Source: Hydractinia symbiolongicarpus
Lineage: Eukaryota > Cnidaria > Hydrozoa > Anthoathecata > Hydractiniidae
Assembly: GCF_029227915.1 (NCBI RefSeq)
Contig: NC_079884.1
Span: 24,242,001 to 24,306,000 of the forward strand
DNA length: 64,000 bases
Direction of reading: 5' to 3'
The notes beneath the pieces were generated by a model. That model saw only the letters and a program-made list of their open reading frames with translations, was not told the origin of the DNA and did not search any database. Every line of letters begins with the position of its first letter. Position 1 is the first letter of the stretch. The position numbers and the translations under genes were made by a program. Shown in pieces: positions 1 to 12,800 of this stretch.

Positions 1-889
1 CCTTAAAGATACTCCTCTCTGTATTCTACTCTTTACTTTTTTCTCATGCTTCTTATTCCTCCCAAGTTTGGTGTCTAACCCATAACATCTGTACTGATCG
101 AATCAGTATGGATGTTATGGGTTAACTTCAAAAAATAGCGGTCAGGCTCATCACCTTTGCTGACTTTAATCAACCCTCCAGATACAGATACAGTTTTTAT
201 AGATCAAACATTTATCAATGTTTGATCTAAAAACAATTTTTTTATTTCACTAGTTTAAGGAGAGTGTGAAATATAATGAGTTTTCCCATGGTTATATAGG
301 TTAAAAATTGTGGAAAAAAATGTAATACTAAATATCTCCAAAAGTAAGAAATGTTGAAAAAAAATTAAAAATCGTTTTAGATTAATGTTTTATCTCAAAA
401 AAGCAAACAGCAAACATGAGTAGTTTCGTAAATGGGATCTCCTTTGTTTTTTTATACGTGTCTTCAAAACCTTGAAACTTTATTTTTTCTTAATAAATTT
501 AGTACCATTATATAGGAGCTTTCCAATGATATATATATTATAATGTATATATAATAAAGTTTTGGTGAATTAATAGCATTTTAATAGTCACACCTTATTT
601 TAAATTTAGATTAAATTTCTGGATATCATGGCTTAAATTGCTTCTCTACAATTACTATTTTCTTTTAAACTGACTTTGTATTTCTAATTCGAACCCTGTG
701 TTATATAATGAAGTTGGCAGATTGGTGCTATAGATTTATTATTTCAGTACACACTATATTATATAATGTTTCAGATATATATTCATAATTTCTTAGTTAT
801 TTTAGTGCAGAGAAAAAATTTTAAGCATCATAAGCAGAATGTAGTGAACACAATGACAATAATGAATCAACCATAGTTTTAGTGCTGCA
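1..889. other. Upstream flank of DENND1, no gene seen
   Basis: AT-rich sequence 5' of the first DENND1 coding exon. I see no coding exon on either strand. It should hold the DENND1 promoter and 5' UTR, but I cannot place a TATA box or transcription start with any support. Confidence 0.5.
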
Positions 890-3800
890 ATGGTGGACTC
901 TCGTTTAAGGTAACTGGCTGCACACCATATTTTGTGTAACCGTATTCATCACTAAATACTTTAATTGGAGAAACTCTCGCTAGAGAAACTTTTACAAATT
1001 CGCGATTTTTCGCCATTTTCGAGAAAGTTTATCTAACGAAAATGTGCAAGTTTCTTCATTCGCGAAACTTTATCTCGCGAAAGTTTCCGAATTTCCTCAT
1101 TCGCGAAAGTTTATCCAGTAAGCTATTTATCATTTTTCACCAGAAACACACAAAATACTTATAAATCTTATTTCAAGAAAGAAAATTTATAACATTTTCA
1201 ATGATGCTAAGAAGTTTTTTCTAACTGAAAAATTCTTGTTTGCGAAATTTTATCTCACAAAAATTTGCGGTTTTCTTCATTCGCAAAAGTCAATCTCGCA
1301 AAATTTCCGGAATTTCTTCATTCGCGAAAGTTTATCCAAAAAATTTCACAATTTTTTTTCTCGTGAAAGTTTCTCTCACTAAAGTTTCTCCAATTAAGGT
1401 ATTTCATTAGCCATTATATACTGAAGGTCTCGAATTAAATTTACTTTACAATATGCAATATGTCAGGATAAGATATTGCATGTTGACATAACGGTAATTA
1501 ATTACTCAGTTGCTAGCATTATGAATTATGCTATAAAGAATCTGGATTACTGCATTAATATAGCATGGTATATATTCTGATTTTTACAGAGCTACCAATT
1601 TATGAAACGAATATCTTGTCAAATGGTCTATAAATTATAATAGTCTAATTTTATTTTCAGGGTGGATCCTCCATCATTATTCCATTGTTTTATTGATATT
1701 TTGTCTCCAGAGTCTAAGAACGGTAGGGGAACATAGTTTTTATTATTTTCAGCAACTTTTTGCAGAATTGCTTTTTTAAACTGTTGCTTAAAATTCTGTA
1801 TATACTTAGAAATGGCAAAGTTCTTTTCGGTATTCTGTTTTTAAAGAGAATCTGAGGTGCTAAATGATGTCAAACTTGCATTGTAGCACTCAAAAGATGT
1901 TTTCATTATCAAGATGTGGGTTACTTGGGCGTGCCTTTAATTTTGGACAAAGGATCTTTTTAGTTAAGATTATTTCAAAAATCTAAGTCTTTAATATTGC
2001 TGATGTGAAGCACAAGCTATAAATTGCCAATTTTCCAGTACTTCGTGGACTTGGATATTGATAACACCATGATGTATATAGGAAGAGCAACTAGTGCATT
2101 TTAAGCACTGCTTTCTTGAACAACAGATTAGCCTAAGAAAACAGTACGACCTAACTGATTGTAAAAACATTGATGTTTTTCTTTTAACTTCAAAAAATGA
2201 CTAAGCTGTCATTATGTCAAAGTTTTTTTCAGTGATTCTTGATTAAGAAGTCTGTTAAGTCTTGCCTCTATCTTATTATAAGTCCATCTTAGTTCAGAAT
2301 GAATGTTACCATTGTTTTATTTATGGAGTTAAGTTCATCACTGTGATTCTAATAAAGTGAGTGAAAACGCCAGTATGAGAGACAGAGAGAGTTCAGATGA
2401 GCTAAGAAGCAGGCTAAGTATCCGTAGAATTAAAGATGTTTATCCAGATAAGAAGATTGAATTGGCTGGGGCACTTGGGAAGAATGGAGCAGAATAATTG
2501 GGTAAGAAAGTGAAGAGACTTATTAGTTCCTGGGGCAAAGCCCAGAGGCAGACCGAGAAAGACTTGACAGGAGGTTATAAGGACAGACTTGATACAGAGG
2601 AAGTTGAGTTTACATCTAACACAGTCTAGATCAGATTGGAAGAGGGTCATTGATATACCCCGTCCAACCCATGCTAGCGGACGGGGTATATCAACAGACG
2701 TTAAGCCGAGAATGATGATAATGATTATGAAAACTAGATAATATCTACATGTAAAAAATTTAAATAGAGTATGATAGAGATTTGAATATTTTGCAGAACT
2801 GTGTGTTTTTATTTCGTAGCATTACAAGTGACAAGTATATTTCCTGAAGAGTTTGATGAGAAGGTACTTTGTGGTTTTCAATTTTTAGTTTATTGGTTAT
2901 ATACATGGTATCAGTTTGTTTTATGTTATATTATTTATATTTTAGGACCAAATACTAAAACAGATACCAGGATTTTGTTATCCATGCTCTATTGATTAGT
3001 GAGTAAAATATGTTGTCTTATTCATTTCACACATATTGTTGATAGGTTAACCAAATGACGGCCAACATCAGCTATCTTTAGAATTACTTTTTATAAACAC
3101 ATTTAAAACTCCTTAGGTGTATATATACTCAGATAATGTAAGGAAACTTGAAATATTTTGATTTTCGGTTAATTTAGGAAAGATTTAAAAAACGATATTT
3201 CCAGTCCATTAGAAATTTCTATCTGTCCTGTTGCATTGTTTGTAACCTTAATATTGTTACTTCGAGAATAGTGTTTTTAGTATATCTATGAGCTATTTTT
3301 TATATAATGTTTCAGTATATATTTGGCCAAACGTACTAACTAAACTAACACAGTTTCAGGTTAAGAGATGTTTTGATTAGACTACAGAACTAAGTTAGAC
3401 AATAGTCAAACCTACAATAATTGTCAAGAAAACCAAAGAGTTTTGCTGGAGTAATACAAACAACAAATCCATTTAACGATGAGACTCCTGGTTGACAAAT
3501 GTACACAAGAAATGGTCTGAGAATTGATTTTAATACTATAACTTAGTGTCAGTGATAAATCTTCAATAATAAAATAAATACTAAACAGGCAAACCAGAAT
3601 GATATCTTCAAAAATTAAGTGTGTTTGCGAGGGATAATAGTGACATGTAATTTGTTATCTTAAAATAAGGGAGAAAATATTACTGGTAGGCAACAAATTA
3701 GATATTTTGATGTTACATAAAAAAGTTTTTAAACTAGATTGGCATTAGCGTTTTAATTAAATTAGCAATTGCATTGCATTGCAGGTTTAACTTGGGGCCG

Positions 3801-6800
3801 AAAACCTTAGCCACAAGTTGAAATAATTGAGGTTATCTCAAAGACCACCTGGTACAGATTCTCCAAAGCTGAGTCAACCACCTGTTTTGAACAGATCAAT
3901 CCTAATATCTCTTCAACTGTTGTTAAAAGCAACTAATCCTAAACATTTCCCCGGTTTCATTGACTAGTTTCCTGTAATAATAATGCAATTTCTTTCAGTA
4001 ATGGTGTGCAGTATTCAACTTTTGTTTTGACTGATCTGAAGGGGATATTTCGATTTGGATTTTGTCGATACCCTGCCCATGCAACACATTGCCTTTGCAT
4101 AATAAGGTAATTCATTCATTCATTCATTCATTCATTCATTCATTCACTCATTCATTCATTAATTTAGATTTATTATTTCTATTTTTAATTTTATTATTAT
4201 TTTATCATTGTTTGTAATTTTTTTGTTTAACCTGTTTGTTTATACTTCTTTTTGTTTGTCTTTTGTGCTCATTTTAGCTGAAATGTTTATATGTTTTTTC
4301 TTTAGTTATTTACCATGGTTTGAAACTTTTTATGCTATACTGGACCACATTGCAAAATTTGAAAGTGAAAATGTGAGTCAAATTTATTATTTACAATATT
4401 AATGAAATTGTATTTTTACTGCTATTGTATTAATTTTTTACATATTTTTAGGATGACGTGGTGGCTGGATTTCTTGGTGCATTAAACTCTCAGTTAGTGC
4501 CAAAGCCTGGAGCCAAATTAAGCTTTAGAATTTCTGCTGCAAAGGAAGAAAATGTATTATACTGTTTGTTTAAATTAAAACAAATGACTGCTATAGGATT
4601 TTTTTTAGTATAACATATATTATTTTAGATTTACAAATTTGATATACCAGATACTACAAAACTGCCATCAATACCAGACAATGTAAGTACTTAAATTTGC
4701 ATTAAAAGTTCTTTGATTATTTATTTCTTTTTTTCACATCAGGTAAGAAACTGTGTCCATTTGTTCGATTTCTAGAATGTCTCTTGGAATATTAAATTCT
4801 TTTGTGCACTTCTTGCCATTGATGTGTGTTTGCTGTCGTAGATCTTCTTGAAGTTCATGTGTCAAATAATCAAATCACCCCATAATTTCTGTTCTTTTAA
4901 ATTAAGTTTTTTCGTCTTCTGTGTCTTCATCTTAGAGATACATTTGTAGGACATATAACTTTATTTAGTAATATTTTATTTTGCTAAAATACTTGATTAG
5001 CTATTTTTATTTTTAGCGCAACTTAACTGAATATTTTGCTAAAGTCACTCCAGAAAATATGGTTTATTTATTCATAAGGTATTTTTGTACGTTGAAATTG
5101 ATCTCTGCTCTATTTTCTTTTGATTTTCATGATGCTAGAATTTTTTTAGGAAACTAATACTTACGGAACAAATTCTATGTTTTAACAATTTTTTGGCATC
5201 TGTTGCGTTTGTTTTCTGTCTGTGTGTTTATCGTCTTATGTTTTTTGCACTGGTTAAATAATCTTGCAGCCATGTTATTTTTTAGTATGTTATTTGAAAG
5301 GCGAATCATTGTGACGTCAGAACGATTAAGTGTGGTAAGTATTCCAAGTTGTTTTTACTGCAGCACATGCACGATTAAACCATAGATGAATGGCAATCTG
5401 ACAAAAAGACAGTATTTTTCTTAGGATCACTATCAGCTTAGCCCAGAATGTGTTGAGAGGTTTAGGGCAACAAAGTTAATTTTTTAAACTTATAGGGATA
5501 ATGAAAGGGCATGTAAAACAGTTGTTCTGAATCCGAAAAATTTTCCGGATTTTTTCTGTTCCGCATTTTTCAGTTCCAGATTTGTTCAATTGTTCCGCCA
5601 TTTAGAAGTTTCACGTTTTATTACCAGCCTAATAAAAAATATTTAATAGTTGGTAATGGACGTTGCAGCACCTAAGAGTTTTAACACGATTTATTTGTTT
5701 TTACTTGTTTCTACACTTGCAAATGGCCGGTATATCCTTATATACCAGCTATTTGCAAGTAGTTGCAAATAGTTGAAAGGAGATCACTGTGAGTGTGCTT
5801 AAGCTCAACGAAATGTGTGGCAAATGCATTGATAGATTGCAAAAATAGCCGAGAAAATTCGTTTAGCCTAACAATTTAAAAATGAAACGGTGAGAACGTT
5901 AGCTGAGAAGTTTGCAAATCTAGATACTTAAAACCAAAAAAAAAAGGATTAATTTGGGCTAATCTTCTATTTGAATAAGAGAGAAAGCTGGGAAGAGGGT
6001 GTGAGATAATGTGGTGGATTAAAAATACAGTTTTTACTTGTTATTTTCAGCTGACTGCTGTTGTTCATGGCTCAGTATCACTGTTATATCCTATGCAATG
6101 GTAAAACTCATTTTTTTCTTACACATCTATATAATAGCCATATGGTACAAATGAAAAAAAAATTCTCTCCTTTTAGGCAGCATATATATGTTCCAATTCT
6201 GCCACCTCATCTGATCGATTATTGTTGGTAAATATACAATCTATGAATTCGTAATAAATATTTGCAAATAAATTGACAAAATAAATTGGTTTAAAATTTA
6301 AACGTTTTTATTTCAGCGCACCTATGCCATTTTTGCTTGGTATTCACTCTTCAATGATGCCAGTAAGCATGCTTTAAATTGTTTTCTTGAATGCTGTATC
6401 GCTATTTTTTAGAGGTATATTTTATTTATTGTTCGGATAGAAAACTTGAGCCCTTAGGAGGATGGATTTTGTGATGGTGAGGACTTGTGTCCTTCGAGAT
6501 TTGAGCTAACTAAAAGTCTGATCAGGTCCAAGGGACAAGCCGAATTCTATCATAATGTAATTACCTATTTGAGATAACAATTCCAATATTATTGTTCGCC
6601 AAAACACTTTTTTGATTATTGAAGAGTTTCCAGCCAACCCTGTAGAGAAATCAAGCTTCTAGTTTAAGTACATTTTATACCTGGCAGGAGTGATGTCATT
6701 AATATGTCGAACCACACTGTCAACGCCCACAAAATACACATATGTGAAAATCAAATTTTTGAAGAAGTAATATGCGTGTGATTCAGGGCTCCCACGCCTC

Positions 6801-9800
6801 CTCAAATGCATTTTCAAATGTCCAATTTTTTTTTGTAATATTGGTGTTCTTCCCAAATCTCCTCAAACAAATTTTGACATTTGGTTATTTTTTATATATG
6901 CTAGTTTTTATATTATTTTTTTTGTATCACCACAACTTGTGGTTGCTGTGACCTGCAAACATTACTTTTTTGTTGTTGTGTTTTTGTGTTTGAAGCAGAG
7001 TTTCTTAGTTATCTTTTGTAAGAAAATATTGAGATGCCAGTCTGTGTGTTCCTTCATTTTTACAATTAATCGCAAGTTTTTCTCCTCAAATCTCCTCAAT
7101 TATGTTAACAAAACTCCTCAAATAACACAAAAATCTCCTCAAATCTTCTCAAATTTTGTTTTTAAAAAAGAGTGGAAACCCTGTTACACATCTCTGCAAG
7201 TTCTACGTTTTCGACAGGCATGCCTTAAAATTTATTATTGAGATGCCAGTCTGTGTGTTCCTTCATATTTACATTTAATTGCAAGTTTTTCTCCTCGAAT
7301 CTCCTCAATTTTGTTAACAAAAAGCTCCTCAAAAATCACCAAAATCTCCTTAAAAGTCCTCACTTCTTCTCAAATTTTTTTGAAAAAGAGTTGGAACACT
7401 ATGTCTATCTATTTTAGAAAGTGGAGCAAATGCCAATGAATGAGGTGGTTATATTAAATGCAGACAGTAACGAAATCTACATGCTAGAAGACGATTTAAA
7501 AGACTTTCCATCTAAGATATTCTCTCGAATGAAGAAGAAGTTACAGCGTACAGACAAAGCACTTGCAGATTATGTTTCTAGCCAGTTTTTAAATGCTCTG
7601 GCTGACATGATTGGTGGTTATAAGGAGGCTCTAAAGTTTACAGAAACTGAAAAAGTAAATATTGTTCTTAACTATCATTGGTGTCCTTAAACGCAGCTCC
7701 TAGCGTTTCTTTTGGGTTTCTTTTCTGCCCGAGACACCTGTATTTTTGCAGTTTCGGAAGTTAATTTCTAAGCATTTGCAGATGGAACAACCAATAACAA
7801 TTGAGCATATTAAACAACCAATATAAATTAAACATGTCAAACGCCGACATTTAAATGCTGTTCGCTTTACAAAAACGGTTTTCACTAATGTGTTGTGATT
7901 TATGTTTAGGGTGGAAAGATCGTGTTCGATGATGATGCGTATGTACCATTGTTTGTTTTTTAGTCCGAAAAAGCATATGTGGATGTTAACTGTTACATTA
8001 TAAACAGCTTTTTCACTTTTTTAGGTTTTTAAACACGAGGACTGGCTCTATGAAAGATTTTCTTGTGCATATATTGAACCAACAGTCTTTTCGTCAGGTA
8101 ATTATGTTTTTGGATTGTTGTAAAAAACAAAAGAGGTGTCTTACGTACATGGTCCCCATTTCCATTTTTCCAAGAGTTTAGTTTAGGCGGCGATTACAGA
8201 GATGTTCATTTTAGTTTAGGCGTGTATTTCAGTCCTTTTTGAGTTACAAGCCTGGAGCTACAATTTATTCTAACTCGTCATAAAAATTTAGATGGTCGCC
8301 ACCTTCTTTAGCGTGCTAACGGAGCAAGAAAAAAAAAGATTGTATACAGTGATGTATATTAAAACTTCTGCTTGCTGAGCAAAATAAACAACAACCTTAT
8401 GTTGATTAATTTTCGCGGACACTTTTCTGCAAGGCAAAAAAATCAGTCAATTATAGATATTTTGCAGAAAAAACTCCGCGAATAAACCGTTTTTAGGTTT
8501 TTTGCAGATAATTATTTTTTTCCTGCAAGCATAAAGGGTACAAACCATGGTACTGTCGGCCCCAAAAGGAGATTATTATTGGTGGGTGTCTTAGAACAAC
8601 CCCGAATATTAAGGCAATATTCTTCAGCCCGAAGCAAAGGCGAGTAAAGTAGAGCAATTAGTGAAAAAGCCAATCTGCTGCAAAATTATTTGCGAAATGT
8701 TTAAAAAAAAAGCAGAAAAACGTAACGCTTATAGAGTATGTTTATTGAGAAAGAAAGAGAAAAAAAACAATTAATTTAAAATAATTTCGCGAAGATTAAT
8801 TTTAACGAAAAGTCATTTTGGTAGTTTAGTGAAGATTTATTTCGCGAATTGACCGTTCCGAGAATTTCAACGCAGAAACATTTTCGGTAAAATTCGCAAA
8901 AATTAATCTTCCCGAAAATTATTCAACTTAAGAAATTTTGTTGCCATCTCCGACTAAGCAACTTTTCGTCTGCTATCTGTGACTTTTTTGTACATGATGC
9001 CCCCTGGTCCTTTTCCCCTCTACATACTTCATATATACATTAGTTCGTTTAAATATTATAGTTCATTGCTGGTCGACTTGAAATGTTAAATGATGGAGTC
9101 GAAATTTTAGATATATTTGATCAGGCTGTTCTAACAAGAAATATAGGTAACTCGCGTTTTGCCTCGATTACTTGCATTTTAGTAAAAGAGAATATATGTG
9201 TATATGTGTATATGTATTTTTTTAGACATGAAAAAAGATCAAGATAAATATAAAGTATGGAAAGATAAAATGAAAGTATGGTAATTTCTTTGTCGAATCA
9301 ACGATATCGCATATATAATTATTTGAAGTTCATGTCCAGTGTGCTAGCCATAGTTTAGGCTAGAGATTTGTGTTAATGGATCAAGGGTACTGACCTATCA
9401 TAAAGGTCCATATTACAATCTCTTTAATAATAGCCGTATTCCGTCAGTCTGTCTCTGCGCGGACCGCTTAGTTAGAAAAACGTTCTACGGAAACACGAAT
9501 ATCAAATGCGATATATTTTTATCTACTTTGTTGCGACGGGTAAATATAAAGGACGGGCGAACCCGTGCATTTTTCTACGGGTTAACGGCTAGTCTATGTT
9601 ATACTAACCGTAAATGTCTGTCTGTCATGCAAAATGGAAACGGCAAAAGACTGTAGGCTGTTCGGCAATCTATTTATATTTTGGGGGTGATCTCTAAAGA
9701 GTATATTTTTCACTCTTAGAAAGGAGGCGGAGCGTTTAAGAAAAGTGTAGAGGGAAAGTATCTTCATCTGAGAGGTGTCGTAAGTAAATTAGCTACATGT

Positions 9801-12800
9801 GTGTTTTCTACAAATAAGAGTCAGGTGCACTGTTATTAAGAAGATGAAATGAATAGATTGAAAGACTGTTTTCTGCTGCAGTAGAATTTCACTATTGGCT
9901 CTTACCTGTGTATGTTTACTCTTATACTTTTACTCTTTTATAGGCTAGTGAAATTGAAGTTAAAGAATTAAAGGTTCGCTTATTTTAAGACCTAAATTTT
10001 ATCATACATTATTTTATTTTTTGCTCATTCATTTATTCATTCATTTATTCATTCATTCTTTAATTTTTTATTTTATTTATTTATTTTTTCTTTCTGTCTT
10101 TCTTTTTTTCATTCATTCATCCATTCATTTTTTTTCTTTTATTCATTCATTCATTTATTTTTTCTTTTGTTTATTTTTTCTTTTATTAATTCATTTTTTC
10201 TTTCTTTCATTCAGTCATTCATTTTTTCTTTTATTCATTCATTCATTTATTTTTTTCTTTTAATTCATTCATTCATTCATTTAATCATTCATTCATTTAT
10301 TTTTTGTTTCATTTATTTATTTATTTTTTCTTTTCTTTTTTTAATTCATTCATTTTTTCTTTCATTCATTCATTAATTTTTTCCTTTATTTGGTGTTTCT
10401 TTTTTAAGAATAAACTGAAAAACAAAGTTAAAGATAAAGTAAAGGACGTTAAGGTTGCGATGAAACATAAGGTATCAAAAATTTCGTAATTTTTAAAGTT
10501 TGTTTTTTATTATCTTTTTTAATTTTTTTAATATATTTTTTTTATCTCGCATTTCTACTTCGATGAAGAATCATCGCGCTAGTAAATTGACAACAACAAA
10601 AACTACATTATTCGCGGCGTTTCGGATGTTCACACACCCATTTTTAAGCAATCAAAAACGTACAATGTTCTCCTAAATATATACAAGTTTAACAGAGATT
10701 TGCTAGAGATTAAAGAGAGTATTTGCTAGAGATTAAAGAGAGTTTGTTCATAATGCGGGATAGTCCCCAGTTGAATAACAACATTAGATCTGCTCCATTG
10801 TATTTATACAATTAGTATTTAATCTGTAACTATGGTTGCTGTTAAACTTGTATATATTTAGGAGAACATTGTACGTTTTTGATTGCTTGAAAATGGGTGT
10901 GTGAACATCCGAAACGTCGCGAATAATGTAGTTTTTTTGTTGTCATTTCTACTTCGTTATCTTTTTAATAACGACCGTTTCTAAAACATAGGAACCAACA
11001 CCCACCGAAATTGAAGTTATTCACGAAGCAAATGTAAAGAGGAATAACTCAATGCCGTTGACACAAAAGAACAGGGTCAACATAAAATCAACAAGACATT
11101 CAATGTACAGTTCACTACCTCGACGAGATGTAAGTTCTCCCAGTCATCATTTATTTCAACTGTTCTGTTGCAAGGTATAGCGGAGATGGTGTAGTGGTAG
11201 CGCATTCGACTTGTAATCATAGGTTTCAGGTTTGAGTACCCACTCCGGCGCACTTTAAATGTAGTGTTGTCAGCCCATTTGGTGCCATCTAACCGGCTTG
11301 TGTGACAGGCAAGCAAGTTAGAGCAATGTTATACCTATCAATAGTTACAGTGGGAAGGGAGGAAGAGCCAACCGTTAAAATGGAATACCTAAGGACCTTA
11401 AAACTTTCCGTTTACTTACATTCAAGGTTGATTATCCTCCTCTTGTTGTACTGCTTTTGTGGGTGAAATTCTAACTCTAAAGAATCGCTTTTGCGGCAAT
11501 ATTGCCTAATTTTCTTCACTTTTTTGGTAGGTACCAAAGCCAGGTAGAACACCGCCTCCCAGACCTCCCAGACCAGATCTAGGTGAGCAAGAGAACAAAG
11601 AAACAAATTCAGCAAAGCTACCTCGCAAACAGTATCTTAATGCTTCAACTTATTCTGAATCAAAAAGCGCGCCTAATATTGCTGATCTTATCGATATGAG
11701 CTCGCCATCTACTCCTGATGAAAGCTCTGCTAGTTCTTCATTTGGTCATGGATTGGACAGCGCTGGTATGGCAACTTCGGACTCAGACTCTTCTATAGAG
11801 GTGAGAATTAATGGTGCGGAAGTAAAATTGCTAATATAACGCCTTTAAATATGTTTAAGATATATATATATTTTTTTATTTCGTTCAAAAAAAATTAGCT
11901 CCTATAAAGTGTTGCTTTACCGAAAGAAATTTTCTTTAAATTTTCATAAATTTCTTTAAAAGTATACAAAATCTCATATGGAAGTTAAACATTGATGGGG
12001 TGGGATGCACATAATTATTAACTGTAAGCAAATTACACGTCGTTATTATCCCTAATAATCTGTTTCATATTTTGCAGCACATCAACTCCTATTCAAACCC
12101 TGCATTTTTGGACTTACACAGAAAGGAGTCAATGTGTCAAGAAGAAACCGTGTTGGAGCATAGTCCATTACCTCACAAAAAAGTAGACTCGCCGAAACAA
12201 AGTGTCGAACAACAGGATAGTACACAAGGACCAAGTAAACCTCTCAAAAGATCTATACCTGTTACATCACATCGCTTTGCGAAAGCACCACCAAGACCCG
12301 CTGTGTTACCAATAAAAACTCAATCGCCCTCATCGGATGGTAAAACGCCCCCTACACGCCCTCCACCACCGTCCACAACTCCTCAAAAATCACACGACTG
12401 TAATATGTTTTTCCAAGATAAAGCCGAAATTGATGATTCGTATGTTGTAATAGATGCTAACAGTGACAGTAATGGGAATGAGAAAACTCTCCTCCCTAGT
12501 TCCCCTTTCTATACACCCTCTTCAGATCTGCTAGATTTAGATCATTCGTTGTTTCATGAAACAATGCAATCGTTATCTGAAGATACGCGCCTGTTGATGT
12601 CGAACGGGAGAAGCACAACGAAGAAGAGCTCAGAAGAAGTCGATATGTCGCACTCTCCTACAATAAATATGAACATTGCTTTTCCTAAAGAAAGTGAAAG
12701 ACAATTTTATAGATCACCCGTACTTACCCAAAATCCGTCCATTGAACCCGGAAAACCTGGAACAGAGCCGGAAAGGACTCTGCAGAATGACCCGTTTGCA

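Noticed and set aside
955-1400. CRISPR-like array of TTCGCGAAA repeats
   Set aside because: Repeats are degenerate, spacers are not unique, the motif is dispersed in the window, and the DNA is an animal genome.
10021-10489. Overlapping plus-strand open frames rich in Phe, Ser, His and Ile
   Set aside because: They are translations of the TTCATTCATT simple repeat; only 10409-10471 is a real (DENND1) exon, in one frame.
11180-11249. Functional tRNA gene
   Set aside because: The anticodon stem pairs poorly, and the sequence continues into a repeat body shared with another locus, so it is a SINE head.
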